A DNA stretch of 14,073 nt, from the NCBI GenBank assembly GCA_036939975.1, contig JALLPB010000627.1, positions 1 to 14,073 of the forward strand. Direction: 5' to 3'. The notes beneath the pieces are model-generated. The model was not told where the DNA came from. It saw nothing but the letters and a program-made list of their open reading frames with translations, and ran no database searches. Position 1 is the first letter of the stretch, and each line of letters opens with the position of its first letter. The position numbers and the translations under genes are program-made. Below, piece by piece: positions 8,378 through 14,073 of the stretch. Origin of the DNA: Cyclostephanos tholiformis. Taxonomy: Eukaryota; Bacillariophyta; Thalassiosirophyceae; Thalassiosirales; Thalassiosiraceae.

Positions 8378-8694
8378 TTCAGGGTAAGGTATTAATTGAA
8401 GTTGATAGTTCTTTCTGTTGTTGATTGTCCTTACAATATGCTTTTCAAAGAATTATGGCGATGAGAAGGATGAGAGTTGATAAATATCTGACTTGGCAGT
8501 TGATGTGTCTCTTCCATTACTACTACACCAGCACCTCATGAACGACAACGCACACAAAACACCTTGCGGGACAAAAACATCTCTCAGAATTTCTGTGACG
8601 AAAGACGCTGAACCTACTGCGTCCAATTCGGACGCGTGGTCATCACACTCCCTTTTTTTGTTGTTGACGACATTCATTCACATTTTTACTCGCC

Positions 8695-8783
8695 ACGTCA
8701 CCGAAGGTCGCTTCGGGCCGAGGTCACGTCAGCATAAGTCAGACCCATGACGAATCACGTCGGCATACGTCATACCCATGACG
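8695..8783. promoter_or_regulatory. Cluster of ACGTCA / TGACG (CRE/bZIP-like) motifs
   Basis: ACGTCA occurs at 8695-8700, 8726-8731 and 8767-8772, ACGTCG at 8757-8762, and TGACG at 8748-8752 and 8779-8783. Such motifs are the core of cAMP-response/bZIP sites and resemble the CO2/cAMP-responsive elements described in diatom carbon-concentration genes. Binding here is inferred. Confidence 0.45.
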
Positions 8784-8786
8784 AAT
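8725..8786. repeat. 31-bp tandem repeat, two copies
   Basis: Copies 8725-8755 and 8756-8786 differ at 3 of 31 positions. Each begins CACGTC and ends CCCATGACGAAT, so each unit carries an ACGTC and a TGACG motif. Duplication of a control module is a natural reading. Confidence 0.9.
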
Positions 8787-8970
8787 CACTCAAGCAGCAT
8801 CGAATTACGACTTCCTCTGGAGAGAAAACCGAAAACAAAATTGATTTTTGTCTCTTCGAATTTCCCAGTGTCGTCGCAAGGATCAATGATATAAGAGGAA
8901 TGTATATCCCACATAAAAATACTCCCGAGGCGGACGCGGAGTGGTGCAGCGGAGGCGATGGTTTCAATAT

Positions 8971-8977
8971 TATAAAA
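8971..8977 (+). promoter_or_regulatory. TATA-like box of PTOX
   Basis: TATAAAA lies 95 bases upstream of the PTOX ATG and downstream of the ACGTCA cluster, a sensible promoter order. No transcript data are available to confirm it. Confidence 0.35.
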
Positions 8978-9065
8978 AAGAGTTTTCGTACTCCCTCTCT
9001 GCATGCAGTCGTATGAGTCGGTGACGGGATAAAAATCACACATTAAAACGCGAGAGGCAGGAGTC

Positions 9066-11227
9066 ATGAGATCGACCGTCCTCGTCTCGGCGATGGCATT
9101 CCTCCCCTCGTCGGCATTGGCCTTCGTCGCGCTCCCGCCCACCTCCCATGCCCATTCGACCCAACGGCCAAAGCCCATGGGAACAGCCTCGACATCGTCA
9201 TCATCGTCGAGGCTGCTGTCTGAGACGACGAAGAGGGAGCGGTCGTCCCCGAACGGCGGGGGCGGCGGGATCGGGGGGGGGGAAGGAGGGGGGGGGGACG
9301 ACGACTGGAACATCGGCTCGCCGTCCCGACGAATTCTCGAGGCCCGACGGAAGAAGGAGGTGGCGAGGAACGCTCTCGGGAGGTTGCTCGAGCGACAGCA
9401 ACGCGACATGATGCAGACTCTCGACCTATTGAAAAGCATCGACGGAGTCGACGACGATCTATTCGAGATCGGCGAGGAGGACGATGGACGACGTCGTCGT
9501 AATGCCTACGTCCGGGATCATCTCGACGATGGTGCCTCCTCCTCCTCCTCCTCCTCCTCTTCGTCGTCGTCGTCGTCGTCGCTCGATGACAATGATGACG
9601 ACGAAGACGACGACGATGGCGGCGTTCGGTCGTCGATCGCGACCTCCATCGCCGCATCCGTCGCCGCGGGGGTGGATTACGGATACACGTCGCGCTCGGA
9701 TGGATGTCGGTCGGAGTACGTCCAATCGCGGAATTACGCCGTCGGCGATGCTCGGTTCGAGGGGTACGGTCCGCCGGGGAATGTACTATCGTTGGGATCG
9801 CGGCAATTCGCGCGGAATCTGCGCGCGATGATCGGCGAGTACAACGAGGAAATGAGCAATCCTGCCCTCACGGACGCGCAGATCGATTTGCAAGCGAGGT
9901 TGCGTAACCTGACACTCAATAGCACGGCGATATGGGAGAGGGAGAGGACGCGCGGGCCGAAGGTCGCGCCGCTCGTGATCAAGGTGCCGTACTACGCGCT
10001 GTGTTATCTCCTGGACGTGGTCTTCGAGGGACGGTACGTCTTCAGTAGGTTCTTCCTCCTCGAGACGGTAGCTAGGATGCCCTACTTCTCGTACATCACG
10101 ATGCTTCACCTGTACGAGACGTTGGGTTTCTGGAGAAGGAGCGCTGATATCAAGCGTATACACTTCGCGGAGGAATGGAATGAGGTGAGAGGAGTAGGAG
10201 GAGAATCCCCATTTTTCTTTTCTCGTGATGCGCTCATCGCATCGACAACGAAAAACGTACGCCCCTCCCCCCCCCACCCGTTCCGCAGTTCCATCACCTG
10301 CTCATCATGGAAAGTCTCGGTGGCGATCAACCCTACTGGGTTCGGTTCCTGGCGCAACATTCGGCCCTGGCGTACTACATCGCCCTCTGCGTGCTATGGT
10401 TGCTCTCGCCGAGCCTGAGTTACAAATTCTCGGAAATGCTCGAAACTCACGCCGTCGACACCTACGGTCAATTCGTCGACGAGAACGAGGAGGAGCTAAG
10501 GAGGTTGCCCCCGAGCCTCGTCGCCGTCGAGTACTACACCATCGGCCTTAGCGATCCGATGTTCGGAGAGTATCAGACCGCGAGCGTTATGGACCCGAAT
10601 CGTCGTGATGGGGAAGGGATTCGCAAGCCCGGCACCGACCTCCGATCGCTGTACGACGTCTTCGAGGCAATAAGGAACGACGAGGGCGATCACGTGCAAG
10701 CCATGACGAGCTGCCTCGATCCGAAAGTCGCCGTGCTCTCGCCCGCCCTCGAAAGTCGCGTCCTGCTCGCCGCGGGCGCGAGCCTGCTCCTCGGTGGCGG
10801 CACCGGATTCGGAGGCTTCGGCAGCGCGGGAATCAAGGGCATCGAGGGCCTTGAGGGTTTGGCCGATGGCGTAACCGATCTCGATTCCATCCTGGGCGAG
10901 GAAGGCTCGGCGGGTGCCTTCAATGCCATCGTTGGGGGCATGGCTGGCCTCGTCAACGGAATGCAGGTAAATGTTCTTTGCCGATGTCTGGCTTCTACGC
11001 GGATCTTCGTTGCAACGCGCTTTTGGTATATGATTTTCGTTCCCTCTTCTCATATCTCTCTATTTTTCTCTTAGGAATTTTTTGGCACGAGTGTAGAAGT
11101 TGATGACGATGTTTCCAGTTCTGTGCTGGAAGATATGGCAGCTGGCGGGATGGATGGGTTCGAGATTGAATCGGTTTTAGAGCTGGTGAAAAGCATCGTC
11201 GTTGGGATTCTAGAAATTATTAGATAA
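9066..11227 (+). CDS. PTOX: Plastid terminal oxidase, three exons (about 649 aa)
   Basis: PTOX oxidises plastoquinol and reduces oxygen to water (chlororespiration, carotenoid synthesis, safety valve). Exons 9066-10184, 10289-10966 and 11075-11227 join in phase 0. The N-terminus [20 protein letters not shown] is a signal peptide with an A19|F20 junction, marking import into a secondary plastid. A long linker holds Gly, Ser and Asp runs. The di-iron core starts near residue 300. All six expected ligands are visible: Glu333 ([11 protein letters not shown]), Glu373 and His376 (ExxH of [15 protein letters not shown]), Glu425 (LETHAVDTY), Glu505 and His508 (NDEGDH). [14 protein letters not shown] and the aromatic-rich strands are PTOX/AOX-like, and the plastid presequence favours PTOX over mitochondrial AOX. 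Plant PTOX has about 350 residues; here the N-terminal linker and a Gly-rich then acidic/hydrophobic C-terminal extension of about 130 residues add the rest. Stop TAA 11225-11227. Confidence 0.92.
9273..9297 (+). repeat. Two 10-G runs in the PTOX linker
   Basis: G runs at 9273-9282 and 9288-9297 encode glycine stretches. The frame is preserved across both, since the presequence and the catalytic domain are in one frame. Confidence 0.85.
9534..9583 (+). repeat. CTC/TCG trinucleotide microsatellite encoding poly-Ser
   Basis: A run of TCC repeats passes into TCG repeats and encodes about 16 serines, directly followed by a GAT/GAC-rich stretch encoding an Asp tract. It is a likely length-variable site in the PTOX linker. 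Confidence 0.9.
10185..10288 (+). other. PTOX intron 1 (104 nt)
   Basis: Donor GAG|GTGAGA, acceptor CCGTTCCGCAG|TTC after a C-rich pyrimidine tract. Removal joins WNE to FHHLLIMES in phase 0, restoring the ExxH di-iron motif, which strongly supports the call. Confidence 0.93.
10967..11074 (+). other. PTOX intron 2 (108 nt)
   Basis: Donor ATGCAG|GTAAAT, acceptor TTTTTCTCTTAG|GAA after a strong pyrimidine tract. Removal joins VNGMQ to [12 protein letters not shown] in phase 0. Without splicing the frame runs on in T-rich sequence and stops at the acceptor TAG. Confidence 0.88.
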
Positions 11228-11280
11228 GGTCTTTTAAAACAATGAGAAGGATTTAGTCGCTTTGCGCCGATCTCTTGAAT

Positions 11281-11534
11281 TTTAGTTGAAGAACCTACTT
11301 GCTACAGTCAAATTCGCGCTCTAGTTTCTCAACTTGAGCCATGACGTCCTCCTCCAGGGAGGTCACTTTCTCTTTCATTGCGAACAACTGACTCCCTTCT
11401 TTGCTCTTGTATTATAGTTGAAGAACCTACTCGCTACAGTCATACTCACGCTCTAGGTTTTCAACTTGAGCCATGACGTCCTCCTCCATGGAGGACTTTT
11501 TCTCCTTGATTGCGAACAGCTGACGCCCATCGCG
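11281..11534. repeat. Two-copy tandem duplication, period 132 bp, of a gene 3' end
   Basis: Copy 11281-11402 matches copy 11413-11534 closely. Shared blocks include TAGTTGAAGAACCTACT and TCAACTTGAGCCATGACGTC. The period is a multiple of three, and on the minus strand both copies encode the same peptide motif (EEDVMAQVE-LERE-DCS) ending in TAG at the same place. Confidence 0.92.
11295..11402 (-). pseudogene. Duplicated C-terminal segment downstream of the coiled-coil gene
   Basis: On the minus strand this reads GSQLFAMKEKVTSLEEDV, MAQVEKLEREFDCSK, stop TAG (11297-11295), nearly the same as the end of the coiled-coil protein. It is in the same frame as that protein but separated by the protein's own TAG and a further TAA. 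An AG dinucleotide (GGGAGTCAG) just before the matching block could serve as a splice acceptor, so an alternative last exon is possible. Otherwise it is a relic of duplication. The conservative nature of most changes hints at selection on the peptide. Confidence 0.5.
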
Positions 11535-11822
11535 CTTAAACTTAGCAGTGTCTCGTCTGCCCTTCTCCTTTTGAAGAGCGAGACCGAGAGATAGGGCTTT
11601 TTCATCTTGGGCCGTCTCCAGGGCTAACACGCGGGCCTTGAGTGCTTTAAGTCGTTTTCTGTCGCGCTCCAATTTCGCTACATCTCGTTCAAGCTTCTTA
11701 TACTTCTCAACCTCCAGCTCCCGTCGTTTGGTCACGAGCCACATTTCGAGAGTGAGACCAACAGCGATGGCTGTTTCTGGGTCTGGAGAAATATTGGTTT
11801 TGGTATTCATGATGCATAACAT
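11427..11822 (-). CDS. Small coiled-coil protein (131 aa, unrecognised)
   Basis: The first in-frame ATG is at 11822-11820 (a TTG lies two codons earlier); a second ATG is four codons downstream (MNTKTN). After an N-terminal segment (SPDPETAIAVGLTLEMWLVT) nearly the whole protein is a charged heptad-like coiled coil, about residues 30-125 (RRELEVEKYKKLERDVAKLE and onwards), ending EYDCSE with TAG at 11429-11427. I do not recognise the family; structural or scaffold roles are typical of such proteins but not shown. Its 3' end is duplicated downstream. It is convergent with PTOX, whose stop is at 11227. Confidence 0.6.
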   Translation of the reverse strand: MLCIMNTKTNISPDPETAIAVGLTLEMWLVTKRRELEVEKYKKLERDVAKLERDRKRLKALKARVLALETAQDEKALSLGLALQKEKGRRDTAKFKRDGRQLFAIKEKKSSMEEDVMAQVENLEREYDCSE

Positions 11823-13205
11823 AACCAATTTCTTCCCAATGCCTTACACTCGCATCAAAGGAAAACTGGGTGTAAATATAGAAGATAATTGAGATGCAAG
11901 GATGTTGCAAAAAATGACGCGAACACTGGCACGAGAGTATTTATTCCTACGTATGTCAAAGGTTACCAAGCTTCAAAGTCGTCCCGTCGATATGTCCAAG
12001 TATACCTACTTGCCTCGTAGCTTGATGCAGATGATCAGTCAGTCCGGCGGAGATTGCCTTTTGAATTCCAATGCTGGCATCTCTCACACCATGATGAACG
12101 AATCGGATGGCTTGGCGATAACGTGCAAATCTTGGGAAGACAGCGACTCTGGATAAGACCATATCTTTAATGGATCGATTACAGGGCCATTTGACGTTGG
12201 CTTCTTGTGACAATTCGTGGATCTAAGAAACATAGATGATATGATGAATTCAGCGATTTGCGAGGTTGCTATCATAGTTGGGACGACGACGACGGCGTGA
12301 TTGACTTCTGCGGATGTGCTGAATTATTTTTGAGCTGACAAGTGTACTTATGTTTCGCCCAGTAAAAATACCATCATCAGAAACTCAAAAAAAAAATGAA
12401 AAACTAAGTGAACATGATCAAACGTTACATCGACCAACGGTCAAATTCCCAAGCAAATGTCAGTGACATCTGCCACTTCCCCCGCTCGCTTACCTCAATA
12501 GACAAGTCATGGGGCAAGATGGCGATCCTGAACCGCGATTCATGTGGTTACTGAAGTACGAAGAGGGTTTTTACGGTAATTGTTCCGTAATCGAATCATT
12601 GCTCTTTTCAACCGTAAGTCGATCTCGCTAAATAAAAACCATTGATCTGTAGCTCTTTGGTCCTAGCGTCACGCCCGACTGAAAGCTCCAAGCATTCCAC
12701 TATTTCTTCGCTTCGTTAAGAAGGCAAAGGCGAGTGCAGCGTTTCCTAATCTGATGGATAAGCGATGTCAGTTCGGAAGTGATTGGAGGAATGGGCTGAG
12801 GGGTTTTGGCAAGGAAAAAGATAAGAACTATCTGGGACTTGAGTGCTTCGTTGATAACTTGGGTGATGAGGGTGGGGACCTCCTGACAAACAAACGAATC
12901 GATTCGAGGGACACGATAACGATTTCGTTGACGCGGATGCAAGTCGACCCCTTGAATCCTAAGCCGAAATTTCAATTCGACGTCAAAAATCATACGACCG
13001 CACGGGGAGCGAAAGTCTGAGTAATCATCAACCTTCACCAGGGAGAATTTAATTACAAGCAATCGTTGTTTGCTATTGACAACTAAACTAAAATTTTATC
13101 CCTGCCAACTAAATTCTAACCTCACAACTAAACTCGCCCGATCGATTCCACCCATCACGATTGGAATGACCGCTTCATCCTGTTGTGCAAACGTGAACAA
13201 AAAGC
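11823..13205. other. Region without a confident gene
   Basis: Weak open frames exist: 11902-12156 on + (84 codons with ATG, ending SWEDSDSG), 12754-13020 on + and 12700-13062 on - (mutually overlapping). None has a recognisable domain, and the opposite-strand frames conflict. I see no RNA gene. CAACTAAA occurs three times at 13080-13132, and a short inverted repeat TTACGG/CCGTAA lies at 12571-12590. Confidence 0.4.
11902..12156 (+). CDS. Weak hypothetical ORF (84 aa)
   Basis: Starts with ATG at 11902 and ends with a stop at 12154-12156. It has mixed composition (MSKYTYLPRSLMQMISQ in the middle, acidic end SWEDSDSG) and no domain that I recognise. A minus-strand frame of similar length covers the same bases, so coding status is doubtful. 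Confidence 0.2.
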   Translation: MLQKMTRTLAREYLFLRMSKVTKLQSRPVDMSKYTYLPRSLMQMISQSGGDCLLNSNAGISHTMMNESDGLAITCKSWEDSDSG

Positions 13206-13520
13206 TCAAGCACAATTGACACACAAGTACGATGGGCAGAATCGACAAATCCAATCGACAGGTCCTCCGGTCGCTTCGTCATCATCGACGATATCATCGG
13301 CCAGCACGGAAATTTCGGAAGCCATGGACATCGAGAGTTGAAGGTACCTAATCGGAAGCGCGTCTAGTTTGGATTCGGTACGGCCGAACTCGTCGCCCTG
13401 AGTCTCCGGCGTAGACTTCACCACGAGAGCTTTACGGAGACGTTGAGGAACTCGTTCGACGAATTGGGCCGATGCGAAGGCGAGGGTGCAGAGCTTCGCG
13501 AGAAGGACGAACTTGACCAT
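13206..13520 (-). CDS. Small secreted protein with C-terminal cysteine motif (104 aa)
   Basis: The ATG at 13520-13518 opens a clear signal peptide (MVKFVLLAKLCTLAFASA, cleavage likely before or after QF). The mature part is polar, with a basic stretch (RVPQRLRKALVVK), an acidic stretch (DDIVDDDE) and a C-terminus WICRFCPSYLCVNCA holding four cysteines in a CxxC...CxxC arrangement, which could bind metal or form disulfides. I do not recognise a family. ASAQF does not clearly match the plastid A|F junction, so secretion or an endomembrane site is more likely. Stop TGA 13208-13206. Confidence 0.6.
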   Translation of the reverse strand: MVKFVLLAKLCTLAFASAQFVERVPQRLRKALVVKSTPETQGDEFGRTESKLDALPIRYLQLSMSMASEISVLADDIVDDDEATGGPVDWICRFCPSYLCVNCA

Positions 13521-14073
13521 TGCTTAGATGAATTTATTCTGGAGAGTTTTCGGATTCAAGGGGCGCGCCGCGTGATCAAAAATTAATGAGCCCGTTGTGA
13601 GGGGCAAGGCATGCTCAAGTAGTGGTCGGCATCAAATGCTCATATTCTGGCGAGGTCGCCCACCCGAAAGGAATGCGCGCGATCGCTTCTGGAACGAGTG
13701 ATTTTCTCCTGTGATTTCGCACGGAGATTACGAGAATGGGGTATCACATGTAGATTGGATCCTGGATCGAGTCGCACCCAATTATTGGCGACGCTCAGCT
13801 TACAGGTGAAAGCGACATCGCCAACGCTCACTTGATCACATATGTGCGATTGAATTCGCCAGGAAATACGTCATCTCCGTATCAACCTCGGTCGACGCAT
13901 CCCGGCCGCCCAAGAGAATGTACCCGCGGGAGCCTCGCTTCCACGTATATGACGTCCTCCGCCTTATATTATGATCCGCACTCGCCGTGCGCGACTCGGG
14001 GCGAGAAGAATCCGTCGTCGTCGTCGTCGTGAACGTCGGGGGGGGGGGGGGGGGGGAAGTGATGCACGGGCCC
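13521..14073. other. Region without a confident gene; ends in a 19-G run
   Basis: Open frames on both strands lack an ATG at their start or any recognisable domain. A short (TCG)n tract at about 14011-14029 is followed by an uninterrupted 19-G run at 14038-14056. The 5' control region of the small secreted protein should lie at the left end. Confidence 0.45.
14038..14056 (+). repeat. 19-G homopolymer
   Basis: Uninterrupted run of G near the window end, the longest homopolymer here. It may form G-quadruplex structure and is a likely assembly weak point. Confidence 0.93.

Larger units (their letters stand above)
8378..9065. promoter_or_regulatory. Shared upstream region of the EF-hand and PTOX genes
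   Basis: This 688-bp spacer separates two divergent plastid-protein genes. Open frames on both strands (about 8453-8750) lack coding character and conflict with each other. Visible regulatory candidates are the ACGTCA/TGACG cluster (8695-8783), the 31-bp tandem repeat and a TATA-like box at 8971-8977. Assignment as a bidirectional control region is inference from layout. Confidence 0.6.

Noticed and set aside
8453..8750. Open frames on both strands between the EF-hand and PTOX genes
   Set aside because: No domain or coding bias, mutual overlap, and location in a divergent control region.
12571..12590. Inverted repeat TTACGG...CCGTAA as a terminator
   Set aside because: Arms of six bases with an 8-base loop are expected by chance, and this hairpin type is not a eukaryotic nuclear terminator.
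12700..13062. Overlapping opposite-strand frames (12700-13062 minus, 12754-13020 plus)
   Set aside because: They conflict with each other, show no recognisable domain and lie in a gene-poor stretch; I could not support either.

Overview
The window looks like nuclear DNA of a diatom or a close photosynthetic stramenopile. Three observations support this. Two genes start with a hydrophobic signal peptide followed by an A|F junction (residues 19/20), the 'ASAFAP-like' bipartite signal used to reach a secondary red plastid. Short GT-AG introns of about 100 bases interrupt a plastid terminal oxidase gene. Proteins carry long Asp/Glu, Ser and Gly low-complexity tracts. A polo-like kinase of the PLK4 type suggests a lineage that still builds basal bodies, for example a centric diatom with flagellate sperm; that last step is inference. 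I see no bacterial operons, rRNA, tRNA, CRISPR array or transposase.

Layout. 1-1514: AT-richer DNA with one unrecognised protein-coding segment (737-1258, +) whose 3' part is tandemly duplicated (copies near 1163-1305 and 1308-1446). 1848-3323 (-): SET-domain protein with a signal peptide and acidic tracts. 3579-6733 (+): large PLK4-like kinase, divergent from the SET gene across a 255-bp spacer; its reading frame needs either one intron or a correction at a 14-G run. 6917-about 7414 (-): a previously hidden small cysteine-rich multi-exon gene, read only by splicing across frames. 7592-8377 (-): plastid-targeted EF-hand calcium-binding protein. 8378-9065: shared upstream region with ACGTCA/TGACG motifs and a 31-bp tandem repeat. 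9066-11227 (+): plastid terminal oxidase (PTOX), three exons, with all six di-iron ligands. 11427-11822 (-): coiled-coil protein whose 3' end is tandemly duplicated downstream of its stop codon. 11823-13205: no confident gene. 13206-13520 (-): small secreted protein with C-terminal cysteines. 13521-14073: no confident gene, ending in a 19-G run.

How genes may relate. The EF-hand protein and PTOX are divergent, both carry plastid presequences and share one upstream region, so joint control by light, redox or CO2/cAMP is a reasonable hypothesis. The kinase and SET genes also share a short divergent promoter region, but nothing in the sequence links their functions. Two independent tandem duplications of gene 3' ends (132-bp and about 145-bp periods) show local gene-tail duplication as a recurring feature.
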